From assembly GCF_900074915.1 (NCBI RefSeq), contig NZ_LT222319.1:5511501-5575500 (forward strand): 64,000 nt of DNA. The letters are read 5' to 3'. The DNA is from Pseudomonas cerasi (GTDB lineage: Bacteria; Pseudomonadota; Gammaproteobacteria; Pseudomonadales; Pseudomonadaceae). The notes under the pieces were generated by a model. That model was given only the letters and a program-made list of their open reading frames with translations. It did not search any database and was not told the origin of the DNA. Each line of letters opens with the position of its first letter. Positions within the stretch are counted from its first letter, which is position 1. Shown here piece after piece: positions 32,178 to 40,641 of the stretch. Position numbers and translations under genes: made by a program.

Positions 32178-34943
32178 ATGACCCAAGCGCCACTCGTCCT
32201 GGTAGACGGTTCCTCTTACCTCTACCGCGCCTTCCACGCACTGCCACCACTGGCCACCTCCAAAGGATTGCCGACCGGTGCCGTCAAGGGCGTGCTCAAC
32301 ATGCTCAAAAGCCTGCGGCGCCAGTATCCGGAAAGCCCGCTCGCGGTGGTGTTCGACGCCAAGGGCGGGACGTTCCGTGATGCGCTGTACAACGACTACA
32401 AAGCCAACCGGCCGAGCATGCCGGACGATCTGCGTGTGCAGGTCGACCTGCTGCATGCCTGCGTCAAAGGCATGGGCTACCCGTTTCTGTGCGTCGAAGG
32501 CGTCGAAGCCGATGACGTGATCGGCACGCTGGCACGCAGCAGCGCGGCGACCGATCGTCCAGTGGTGATTTCCACTGGCGACAAGGACATGGCGCAACTG
32601 GTCGACGGCCATATCACTCTGGTCAACACCATGACCGGCAGCGTGCTGGATGTGGCGGGCGTGAAAGAGAAATTCGGCGTCGGTCCGGAGCACATCATCG
32701 ATTACCTGGCCCTGATGGGCGACAAGGTCGACAACATTCCCGGCGTGCCCGGCGTTGGCGAGAAGACCGCGGTCGGTTTGCTGGTCGGCATTGGCGGTGG
32801 CATCAAGGAGCTTTACGAGAACCTCGACAAGGTCGCCTCCCTGCCGATCCGTGGCGCCAAGACCCTGGCCGCCAAACTCGAAGAACATCGTGAGATGGCC
32901 TTTCTGTCTTACGAACTGGCGACCATCAAGATCGACGTCCCGCTGGACATCGAACTGGATCAATTGCATTGCGGCGAGCCCGACCGCGACACGTTGATGG
33001 AGCTGTACGCCGAGCTAGAATTCAAGAGCTGGATCGAAGACCTGCAACGCGACGCCAAACGTGCCGGCCAGGAGCTGACCGTCGAAGAGCCGACCGTTGA
33101 GGCCAGAGAAGCGGCTTATGAAGTCATTCTTGAACAGGGCCAGTTCGATGCCTGGCTGAAGAAGCTGCAGGCCGCGCCACTGTTTGCCTTCGTCACCCAG
33201 AGCAACGGCACCGATGCCCAGCGTGCGCAACTGGTCGGCCTGTCCTTCGCCATTCAGACCCACGAAGCCGCTTACATTCCGCTGACCCATTCATACATGG
33301 GCGTGCCGCAGCAGCTGGACCGCGACACCGTGCTCAAGGCGCTCAAGCCGCTGCTGGAAGACCCGGACAAAATCAAGGTCGGCCAGCACGCCAAGTTCGC
33401 CATCAACCTGCTTGCCAATTGCGCGATCGACGGCGATCAGGCTCAAGGCATCGACCTGCAGGGCGTGCGCTTCGACACCATTCTGGAATCCTACGTACTG
33501 GACTCCACCGCCACCCGCCACGACCGCGACAGCCTGGTGGCCAAGTACCTGACGCACACGCCGATCAATTTCCAGGAGATTGCCGGCAAAGGTGCCAAAC
33601 AGCTGAGCTTTGACCAGATTGCACTGGAACAGGCGGGTAATTACGCCGCCGAAGAAGCGGACCTGACCCTGCGCCTGCATGAAGTCTTCGACGCACGGCT
33701 GGCCGCGATTCCGACCCTGCAGCCGGTATTGAACGATATCGAGATGCCGCTGGTGCCTGTGCTGGCGCGTATCGAGCGCCAGGGCGCGCTGGTCGATGCC
33801 AACCTGCTGGGTATCCAGAGCGTCGAACTGGGCGACAAGATGACTGCGCTGGAGCGCGAAGCCTTCGCCATTGCCGGCGAAGAGTTCAACCTCGGCTCAC
33901 CCAAGCAGCTGGGCGTGATTCTCTACGAGAAACTCGGCATGCCGATTCTCAGCAAGACCGCCACCGGTCAGGCATCGACTGCCGAGGCCGTGCTTGCCGA
34001 ACTCGCGGAGCAGGATTTCCCGCTGCCCAAGGTGTTGATGCAATACCGCTCGATGAGCAAGCTCAAGAGCACCTACACCGACCGCCTGCCAGAGCAGATC
34101 AACCCGCGTACCGGGCGGATTCACACCTCCTATCATCAGGCGGTGGCCGTCACCGGTCGCTTGTCGTCCAGCGATCCGAACCTGCAAAACATCCCGATTC
34201 GTACCGCTGAAGGCCGGCGCATTCGTCAGGCGTTCGTGGCCCCGAAGGGTTACAAACTGCTGGCCGCCGACTATTCGCAGATCGAACTGCGCATCATGGC
34301 GCATCTGGCCCAGGACGAAGGCTTGCTGCACGCGTTCCGCAACGACCTGGACGTTCACCGCGCGACGGCTGCAGAGGTATTTGGCGTCGAGCTGGAAAAC
34401 GTCACCACTGACATGCGTCGCAGCGCCAAGGCGATCAACTTCGGCCTGATCTACGGCATGAGCGCGTTCGGTCTGGCAAAGCAGATTGGCGTCGATCGCA
34501 AGCAGTCACAGGCGTATGTCGACCGCTACTTCGCCCGCTACCCTGGCGTGCTGAACTACATGGAGCGCACCCGCGCCCAGGCTGCCGAGCAAGGTTTTGT
34601 CGAAACCATCTTCGGCCGCCGCCTGTACCTGCCGGACATCAACGCCAAGAACCAGTCCCTGCGCAAAGGCGCGGAACGCATGGCGATCAACGCGCCGATG
34701 CAGGGCACCGCTGCGGACATCATCAAGAAAGCCATGGTGGCGGTGAATGGCTGGCTGGACGAGTCCGGTCTGGATGCTCGGGTCATCCTGCAGGTTCACG
34801 ACGAACTGGTGCTTGAAGTGCGCGAGGACCTGGTCGATCAGATCAGTGAACAGATCCGTCCACACATGAGCGGCGCAGCGGAACTGGCCGTGCCGTTGCT
34901 GGTGGAAGTAGGGGTTGGAAACAATTGGGACGAGGCTCACTGA
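32178..34943 (+). CDS. polA: DNA polymerase I with degenerate proofreading site
   Basis: A 921-residue Pol I for gap filling and Okazaki fragment processing. The N-terminal 5'-3' nuclease (about 1-290) is intact: LVDGSSYLYRAFHALPP, VVFDAKGGTFRD, GVEADDVIGTLA, STGDKDMAQLV and the helix-hairpin-helix PGVPGVGEKTA. The polymerase motifs are intact: A AADYSQIELRI, B RRSAKAINFGLIYGM, C LQVHDELVLEV. In the 3'-5' exonuclease domain the four metal-binding acids of E. coli (D355, E357, D424, D501) read V339, Q341, A408 and E493. Proofreading is therefore probably absent or weak. The ATG at 32178 is chosen over a TTG at 32166. Confidence 0.96.
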   Translation: MTQAPLVLVDGSSYLYRAFHALPPLATSKGLPTGAVKGVLNMLKSLRRQYPESPLAVVFDAKGGTFRDALYNDYKANRPSMPDDLRVQVDLLHACVKGMGYPFLCVEGVEADDVIGTLARSSAATDRPVVISTGDKDMAQLVDGHITLVNTMTGSVLDVAGVKEKFGVGPEHIIDYLALMGDKVDNIPGVPGVGEKTAVGLLVGIGGGIKELYENLDKVASLPIRGAKTLAAKLEEHREMAFLSYELATIKIDVPLDIELDQLHCGEPDRDTLMELYAELEFKSWIEDLQRDAKRAGQELTVEEPTVEAREAAYEVILEQGQFDAWLKKLQAAPLFAFVTQSNGTDAQRAQLVGLSFAIQTHEAAYIPLTHSYMGVPQQLDRDTVLKALKPLLEDPDKIKVGQHAKFAINLLANCAIDGDQAQGIDLQGVRFDTILESYVLDSTATRHDRDSLVAKYLTHTPINFQEIAGKGAKQLSFDQIALEQAGNYAAEEADLTLRLHEVFDARLAAIPTLQPVLNDIEMPLVPVLARIERQGALVDANLLGIQSVELGDKMTALEREAFAIAGEEFNLGSPKQLGVILYEKLGMPILSKTATGQASTAEAVLAELAEQDFPLPKVLMQYRSMSKLKSTYTDRLPEQINPRTGRIHTSYHQAVAVTGRLSSSDPNLQNIPIRTAEGRRIRQAFVAPKGYKLLAADYSQIELRIMAHLAQDEGLLHAFRNDLDVHRATAAEVFGVELENVTTDMRRSAKAINFGLIYGMSAFGLAKQIGVDRKQSQAYVDRYFARYPGVLNYMERTRAQAAEQGFVETIFGRRLYLPDINAKNQSLRKGAERMAINAPMQGTAADIIKKAMVAVNGWLDESGLDARVILQVHDELVLEVREDLVDQISEQIRPHMSGAAELAVPLLVEVGVGNNWDEAH

Positions 34944-35013
34944 GCCTGAAGAGGCGAACCTGTGCGCAGGTTCGTCAAATATTGTAGGAAATGTGAACTT
35001 TTCTTCACTGCTG

Positions 35014-35041
35014 GAACTTAACCGTTTGGACAGGAGTCAGA
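35014..35041 (+). promoter_or_regulatory. AlgU (sigma-22) type promoter for the ErsA-like sRNA
   Basis: GAACTT (35014-35019), a 17-base spacer and TCAGA (35037-35041) match the extracytoplasmic-stress sigma consensus GAACTT-N16/17-TCNNA used by AlgU. Transcription would begin near 35047. ErsA of P. aeruginosa is transcribed from such a promoter. Confidence 0.7.
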
Positions 35042-35046
35042 CGTGT

Positions 35047-35175
35047 CGATTGGTTGAAAAATCGATCGTGCTCCTAGTTGTGTTAAGTGTTGGCAGTTAT
35101 CCAGATCCCACCCTAAGGTCTGGACCTTAAGCCCCGGAACTTCCCCCTCCCCATGCGAAGTCCGGGGTCTTTTTT
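35047..35175 (+). ncRNA. ersA: ErsA-like small RNA (polA-engB intergenic)
   Basis: The polA-engB interval encodes the AlgU-dependent sRNA ErsA in P. aeruginosa and Spot 42 in enterics. Here an AlgU-type promoter is followed by about 129 bases with a perfect hairpin TAAGGTC/GACCTTA (35114-35129) and a 3' terminator. In the terminator CCCCGG (35132-35137) pairs with CCGGGG (35162-35167), followed by TCTTTTTT. The loop CCCCCTCCCC is C-rich and single-stranded, suited to base-pairing with G-rich ribosome-binding sites. The 5' end is inferred from the promoter, and identity is inferred from position and architecture. Confidence 0.75.
35132..35175 (+). terminator. Intrinsic terminator of the ErsA-like sRNA
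   Basis: CCCCGGAACTT pairs with AAGTCCGGGG with one bulged base, and the hairpin is followed by six T at 35170-35175. The C-rich loop is 14 bases. It also stands 10 bases from the end of the convergent engB gene. Confidence 0.85.
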
Positions 35176-35184
35176 GCCTGCGAT

Positions 35185-35820
35185 TTACTCCGCAGGCGCC
35201 TTGTCTTCCAGTTCCATCCAGTCGGCCAGCACGGTGTAAGCCTCTTCCAGCCCCATGCGCTTGGGGGCCGAGAACAACTGGATGCTCACTGCATCGCCCC
35301 AGCCTTTGCGAATCTCGGCCTGAACCTTGAGCAGTGTGTTCTTGGCCGCGCCGTAGGTCAGCTTGTCGGCCTTGGTCAACAGAATGTGCATCGGCATGTT
35401 GCTGGCGATGGCCCAGTCCAGCATCAGCACGTCGAAGTCGGTCATTGGATGACGGATATCCATCATCAGGATCAGACCCTTCAGGCTTTCGCGGCTGCCC
35501 AGGTAGGCTTCCAGGTGACGCTGCCAGTGCAGTTTGAGCGGGATGGGCACTTTGGCGTAGCCGTAACCAGGCAGGTCGACCAGACGGCGATCTTCGTCCA
35601 GGCCGAAAAAGTTCAGCAACTGGGTACGCCCCGGGGTCTTGGATGTGCGCGCCAGGCTGGCGTGGGTCAGGGTGTTCAGAGCGCTCGATTTGCCCGCGTT
35701 GGAGCGACCGGCAAATGCGACCTCAAAACCTTCGTCGTCGGGGCATTGGTCGACCTTGGCGGCGCTGAGCATGAACGTGGCCTGTTGGCACAGACCGAGA
35801 ATGGGGTTTTTGAGTTGCAT
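35185..35820 (-). CDS. engB: Ribosome biogenesis GTPase EngB/YihA
   Basis: A 211-residue essential GTP-binding protein acting in large-subunit assembly. G1 is [10 protein letters not shown]3 is DLPGYGYA, G4 is LTKADKL and the G5 region is QLFSAPKR. The ATG at 35818-35820 gives [14 protein letters not shown], the usual N-terminus. A longer in-frame opening to 35922 lacks support. It converges on the ErsA-like RNA and polA. In PAO1 two cytochrome c genes, as I recall, lie between engB and dsbA; here only 294 non-coding bases do. Confidence 0.95.
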
Positions 35821-36114
35821 GTGATTTCCGGTGAAGACCTGCCTGCAAGGGGTGCGGCAAGAGGTGTCGGTTTCGTTTGGATGCGTGCGCATATAATGAC
35901 ACACCTGTCCCCCGGCCCACACTCACACCGTATCGCGCCGCTCTGACCGGTGTGCTGGAACATTCAGACATGACCTGCTTCACTCCTTATGCAAAAAGGC
36001 CGTCCGCGGTCGCCCATTTTTACAACCTCAGCGTTACACTAACGAACTCAGGCTTTCGCGTCCGGTCGAAACCACCGTCGCTTGAATGCGATTCAATCTG
36101 CTCAGGAGTAAAGC

Positions 36115-36759
36115 ATGCGTAATCTGATCATCAGCGCCGCTCTGGTTGCCGCCAGTCTGTTCGGTATGTCCGCCCAGGCCGCCACGCCCATCGAGGCAGG
36201 CAAGCAATACGTCGAGCTGGCGAGCGCTGTGCCTGTTGCCGAGCCAGGCAAGATCGAAGTCGTCGAGCTGTTCTGGTATGGCTGCCCGCACTGCTACGCG
36301 TTCGAGCCAACGATCAATCCGTGGATTGAAAAACTGCCGTCCGACGTCAAGTTCGTACGCATCCCTGCCATGTTCGGCGGCCCGTGGGATGCACACGGCC
36401 AGCTGTTCATCACCCTCGACACCATGGGCGTCGAGCACAAGGTTCACGCGGCCGTATTCGAAGCCATCCAGAAAGGCGGCAAGCGTCTGACCGACAAGAA
36501 TGACATGGCTGACTTCGTCGCCACACAGGGCGTGAACAAGGAAGACTTCCTGAAAACGTTCGACTCTTTCGCAGTCAAGGGCAAGATCGCCCAGTACAAG
36601 GAACTGGCCAAGAAGTACGAAGTGACTGGCGTTCCGACCATGATCGTCAATGGCAAGTACCGCTTTGACCTGGGTTCTGCCGGTGGTCCGGAAAAGACCC
36701 TGGAAGTTGCCGATCAACTGATTGCCAAAGAGCGAGCGGCTAGCACAGCCGCCAAGTAA
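36115..36759 (+). CDS. dsbA: Thiol:disulfide interchange protein DsbA
   Basis: Periplasmic oxidase that introduces disulfide bonds into exported proteins. The 214-residue precursor has a 22-residue signal peptide ending MSAQA, the active site CPHC at residues 57-60 (FWYGCPHCYAFEP) and the cis-proline loop TGVPTMIV. The ATG at 36115 follows AGGAG. An endonuclease/phosphatase-family gene and a diguanylate cyclase gene follow at close spacing, so the three may be co-transcribed. Confidence 0.96.
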   Translation: MRNLIISAALVAASLFGMSAQAATPIEAGKQYVELASAVPVAEPGKIEVVELFWYGCPHCYAFEPTINPWIEKLPSDVKFVRIPAMFGGPWDAHGQLFITLDTMGVEHKVHAAVFEAIQKGGKRLTDKNDMADFVATQGVNKEDFLKTFDSFAVKGKIAQYKELAKKYEVTGVPTMIVNGKYRFDLGSAGGPEKTLEVADQLIAKERAASTAAK

Positions 36760-36768
36760 GCGCACATC

Positions 36769-37644
36769 ATGCGCCGCTGGGGCAAAGGCAGTACCCGTAT
36801 CGTTGGCCTGCATGATCCGCAGGTCAACGAACATCATCTGCTGCAAAACGGCTTGCCGGAAGACGGCAGGCTGCGTTTGCTCAGTTTCAATATCCAGGTG
36901 GGTATCAGTACCCAGCGCTACCATCATTACCTGACGCGCAGCTGGCAGCATTTGCTGCCGCATGGCGGTCGAGCTGGCAACCTGCAGAAGATCGGCGATC
37001 TGATCAATGAATTCGATCTGGTGGCGCTGCAGGAAGTCGACGGTGGCAGCATGCGCTCCGGCTTTATCAACCAGGTCGAGCACCTTGCCCAGCTGGGTGG
37101 TTTTCCGTACTGGTATCAACAACTCAATCGCAACCTCGGGCGCCTGGCGCAGCACAGCAATGGTGTGTTGAGCCGTCTGCGCCCGACCAAGATCGAGGAT
37201 CATCCGCTGCCGGGCCCTGCCGGGCGCGGCGCAATTCTCGTGCGTTTCGGCGAGGGCGAAGATGCTCTGGTCGTGGTCATGATGCACCTGGCGCTGGGGA
37301 CCCGAACCCGAACCCGGCAGCTCGCCTACATTCGCGAACTGATCGGCGGTTACCGCCATCAAGTGCTGATGGGCGACATGAACACCCATGCCAACGACCT
37401 GCTGGAACACTCGCCGCTACGGGACTTGGGGCTTTTGGCTCCGCAGATAGAAGCAACCTTCCCCAGTTGGCGACCACAACGTTGCCTCGATCACATTTTG
37501 CTCAGCCCGACCCTGACGCTCGAACGTGTGCAGGTGCTGGCACAGCCCATTTCCGATCATCTGCCTGTCGCTGTCGAGATTCGCCTGCCTGACTCACTGC
37601 GTGGGGACTCACTGCCTGTGCCCTCTGGTGGAAGCCTTGCATGA
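36769..37644 (+). CDS. Endonuclease/exonuclease/phosphatase-family protein
   Basis: A 291-residue member of the EEP superfamily (exonuclease III/DNase I fold). Visible motifs are LLSFNIQVG (N-terminal catalytic Asn), LVALQEVDGG (metal-binding Glu), LMGDMNTHAND (catalytic Asp/Asn) and the C-terminal RCLDHILLS with ISDHLPV (Asp/His). No signal peptide is seen. It starts 9 bases after dsbA, and its stop overlaps the start of the diguanylate cyclase gene by 4 bases (ATGA). The substrate, nucleic acid or phospho-ester, cannot be told from sequence. Confidence 0.85.
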   Translation: MRRWGKGSTRIVGLHDPQVNEHHLLQNGLPEDGRLRLLSFNIQVGISTQRYHHYLTRSWQHLLPHGGRAGNLQKIGDLINEFDLVALQEVDGGSMRSGFINQVEHLAQLGGFPYWYQQLNRNLGRLAQHSNGVLSRLRPTKIEDHPLPGPAGRGAILVRFGEGEDALVVVMMHLALGTRTRTRQLAYIRELIGGYRHQVLMGDMNTHANDLLEHSPLRDLGLLAPQIEATFPSWRPQRCLDHILLSPTLTLERVQVLAQPISDHLPVAVEIRLPDSLRGDSLPVPSGGSLA

Positions 37645-39713
37645 GCGACGACGCGGAGCGTTGGAAAGAGAAATACCTTAAAGGGATCGAGCAACAGGAC
37701 AAGCTCGAAAAGCGCTGGGATGCGCGGCTCGATTTGTTGCGACGCGGTCTGGTACGCAGCAGTCTGGCGGCAGAGGGCTCTGACCGCGCCGTCGACGAAT
37801 GCATGAAGGAGATGCGCGAAATTGTCCGCAAGGATGATATGGACGCGGGCCTGGCAGCCCTGATCCCGCGCCTCGAAAAGGCCGTACTGGACTCTGAACA
37901 ACGCCGCGAAGTACGGGCCGCGCAAATCAGCTCGGCACTGACCGCACTGGTTGCGCAACTGCAGTCATTGCCGCTGCCACGCGACGTACGCAAGCCACTC
38001 AAGCGCTTTGCCAAGGAGCTTGAAGAGCGTGCCTCACAAGCCCGTGAGCTGCCCCTGCTGCTCGGCGAGTTGAGCAATTTGCAGGGCCAGGCCCTGACCC
38101 AGGTTGAAAAACCCGAAGAAGGCCCGCGCCAGGGATTGCTGCAACGCCTGTTCGGTTCGCGCGAAGGCCAAGGCAACGATACTCATCCCGAGGCTGCTCA
38201 CCCCGAAGACCCCACCTCGGCACCGGACACGCATGAGCCCGATGCAGAGCCGCAGGCAGCAAGCACTCACGCCCCGGCAGACATCGCTCATGGCGAAGCC
38301 GAGGTCGATGACTCACCTGCCACCGTAGCCACCGCGGCCACAGACAGCACACCGCCCACGCCTGTCCCGGAAACCGATACGCCTGCCGTCGTGATACCAG
38401 CCGCTGCAACGCCTGAAGAACCTGCACCATCGGTCACGGCTGCGGATATTGCTCCAGCAACGGCAGAGTCCTTCGCCGAACCTGCACCTGTCACTGTCGA
38501 ACCCATCGATTTCGCGGATCTCCTGGCGCCTGGTCCGTCAGTGCCCTATCAACAACGGCCCGCGCCAATCGACGCGACAGTTGAAGAACCCGACGCAGAG
38601 GCCGAGCAGCAGCCCGAGACGGCAGAAGGCGAAGAAGGCTACGCGCTACCCTCATCACCCGAACCCAGCTACAGCTCGGTGGCTGCGCATATTGAACAAA
38701 CCCTGCTGGGCCTGCTGGACGACCTGACCCTGTCCGAGCACTTTCGCCCGCAGGTCGAGGATATGCAGTTACGCTTGAAACATGGGCTTAACTGGTACGA
38801 ATTGCTGCCGATCCTCGACGATATGGCGGTGCTGATGCTGGCGATCAACAACGGCGGTCAACAGGAGTTCGGCACCTACCTCAAGCAGCTCAATGAACGG
38901 CTCGAATCGTTTCAGAGCCACTTGCAGGCGGCCAGTGAAGATCACGCCGAGGATCAGTCCACCGCGCGCGACCTCAACGACCAGTTGCGCGAACAGGTGG
39001 GCGGTCTGCAAAGCAGTGTTCAGGACGCCTCCGATCTGCCCAGCCTCAAGCGGGTGCTCGACAATCGGCTTGAAGCCCTGCTCGGCACCATGGATCACTA
39101 CCAGCTCAAGCGCGATGCCCGCGAGCGCGAAGTGGCCTCGCGACTGCAAGGTCTGGCAGCCCGCGTCGCGAGTATGGAACAGGAAGCCCTGGGTTTCAGG
39201 ACTCACCTGGAAGAACAGCGTCAAAAGGCCCTGATCGACCCGCTCACCGGACTGCCCAATCGAGCAGCCTGGGGCGAGCGCCTCGAACAAGAGATGGCCC
39301 GGTGGCAGGAAGAAAAAAACAGTCTGTTGGTCTGCATTCTGGACCTGGACCATTTCAAACGCATTAACGATGGTTATGGGCATCTGGCTGGCGACAAGGT
39401 ATTGAAGATTGTCGCCAATGTGTTCAGCAAACGCCTGCGCGCCAACGACTTCCTCGCACGCTTTGGCGGCGAAGAATTTGTCATGCTGCTGCCTGCAACA
39501 CCTCCTGCCACGGGGCTGACGCTGCTCGACGAACTGCGCGCCGCCGTAGAGTCATGCCCCTTCCACTTCAAGGGTGAGCGAGTCACCATCACCGTGTCCA
39601 TTGGCCTGACGGCTTTTCGCCCCGGAGAACGGAGCGACACCGCTATCAAACGTGCCGACCAGGCGCTTTACAAGGCCAAGGAGAACGGCCGGAACCGCAT
39701 CGAACAAGGCTGA
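37641..39713 (+). CDS. dgcH: GGDEF diguanylate cyclase (DgcH-like)
   Basis: A 690-residue cyclic-di-GMP synthase. The N-terminal 170 residues are helical and charged. A low-complexity Pro/Ala/Thr/Glu-rich linker spans about 175-345, followed by a coiled-coil region (about 380-530) and the GGDEF domain (about 535-690). The active-site motif is GGEEF at 609-613, with an intact inhibitory I-site RAND at 600-603, so the enzyme should be active and product-inhibited. No membrane segment is evident. It overlaps the preceding gene by 4 bases. Homologue of PA5487 by position and architecture. Confidence 0.9.
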   Translation: MSDDAERWKEKYLKGIEQQDKLEKRWDARLDLLRRGLVRSSLAAEGSDRAVDECMKEMREIVRKDDMDAGLAALIPRLEKAVLDSEQRREVRAAQISSALTALVAQLQSLPLPRDVRKPLKRFAKELEERASQARELPLLLGELSNLQGQALTQVEKPEEGPRQGLLQRLFGSREGQGNDTHPEAAHPEDPTSAPDTHEPDAEPQAASTHAPADIAHGEAEVDDSPATVATAATDSTPPTPVPETDTPAVVIPAAATPEEPAPSVTAADIAPATAESFAEPAPVTVEPIDFADLLAPGPSVPYQQRPAPIDATVEEPDAEAEQQPETAEGEEGYALPSSPEPSYSSVAAHIEQTLLGLLDDLTLSEHFRPQVEDMQLRLKHGLNWYELLPILDDMAVLMLAINNGGQQEFGTYLKQLNERLESFQSHLQAASEDHAEDQSTARDLNDQLREQVGGLQSSVQDASDLPSLKRVLDNRLEALLGTMDHYQLKRDAREREVASRLQGLAARVASMEQEALGFRTHLEEQRQKALIDPLTGLPNRAAWGERLEQEMARWQEEKNSLLVCILDLDHFKRINDGYGHLAGDKVLKIVANVFSKRLRANDFLARFGGEEFVMLLPATPPATGLTLLDELRAAVESCPFHFKGERVTITVSIGLTAFRPGERSDTAIKRADQALYKAKENGRNRIEQG

Positions 39714-39808
39714 CTGAAACATTTTGACCTGAACAAATAGTCGGCGGCCCATGCTATTTGTACACATTTTGTTATGATGTTTCATTTCCTGCCGACGCTG
39801 CCGACCTC

Positions 39809-40588
39809 ATGAAGCTGTATTTCTCCGCCTTTATCATGCTCATCCTCACTGCCTGCGCCAGCGGCCCCAGGCTGGACACCAGCCACCCCTCGGTAAATTT
39901 CGATGGCCGTGCCCAGTATGTGGTGATGCACTACACCTCGGCGTCACTGGAACGCTCGCTGCAATTACTGACCCATGGCGAGGTCAGCGCCCACTACCTG
40001 ATCGGTGACGACAGCAAGGCCACCATCTACAAGCTGGTCGATGAAAACGCGCGTGCCTGGCATGCCGGCGAAAGCGAGTGGGAAGGCCGCACCTGGCTCA
40101 ACTCCAGTTCGATCGGCATCGAGATCGTCAACCCGGGCTTCAAGGAAACGCCGACAGGTCGCCTGTGGTATCCGTACACCGAAGCGCAGACCCAGTCGAT
40201 CATTGTCCTGCTCAAGGACATCGTCAAACGTAACAGGATCGACCCCAAACACATCATCGGTCACAGCGACATCGCCCCGTTGCGCAAGCAGGACCCGGGG
40301 CCATTGTTCCCGTGGAAACGCCTCGCTGCCGAAGGTCTGGGGAACTGGCCGGACGAACGCCAGGTTGCCCAGCGTCAGGCATTGCTGGCAGCCAACCTGC
40401 CGAGCATCACCTGGTTCCAGCAGCAATTGGCACGCCTGGGCTACAGCACTCCGCAAACCGGTGAGCTGGACGTCGCTACGCGCCAGGTACTGGCCGCGTT
40501 CCAGATGCACTATCGCCCGGCACGCTTCGACGGAGAGCCCGACGCACAGAGCGCGGCCATCCTGCAGGTGCTCAATCACTCGAATTGA
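39809..40588 (+). CDS. ampDh2: Lipoprotein N-acetylmuramoyl-L-alanine amidase, AmpDh2-like
   Basis: A 259-residue zinc amidase 2 family enzyme that removes peptide stems from murein. The N-terminus has a lipobox LILTAC (C near residue 15), pointing to outer-membrane attachment. The amidase domain holds the zinc ligands in VVMHYTS and IGHSDIAPLRKQDPG, and a peptidoglycan-binding type 1 domain follows (about 195-255: QQLARLGYSTPQTGELDVATRQVLAAFQ). The ATG at 39809 is chosen because the lipoprotein signal starts there. Position and architecture match PA5485. It converges on kinB. Confidence 0.9.
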   Translation: MKLYFSAFIMLILTACASGPRLDTSHPSVNFDGRAQYVVMHYTSASLERSLQLLTHGEVSAHYLIGDDSKATIYKLVDENARAWHAGESEWEGRTWLNSSSIGIEIVNPGFKETPTGRLWYPYTEAQTQSIIVLLKDIVKRNRIDPKHIIGHSDIAPLRKQDPGPLFPWKRLAAEGLGNWPDERQVAQRQALLAANLPSITWFQQQLARLGYSTPQTGELDVATRQVLAAFQMHYRPARFDGEPDAQSAAILQVLNHSN

Positions 40589-40641
40589 AGCGCATGGGGG
40601 CTGGCGCTCAGTCAGCCGATAAGGGCCTGGCGATCAAGCCC

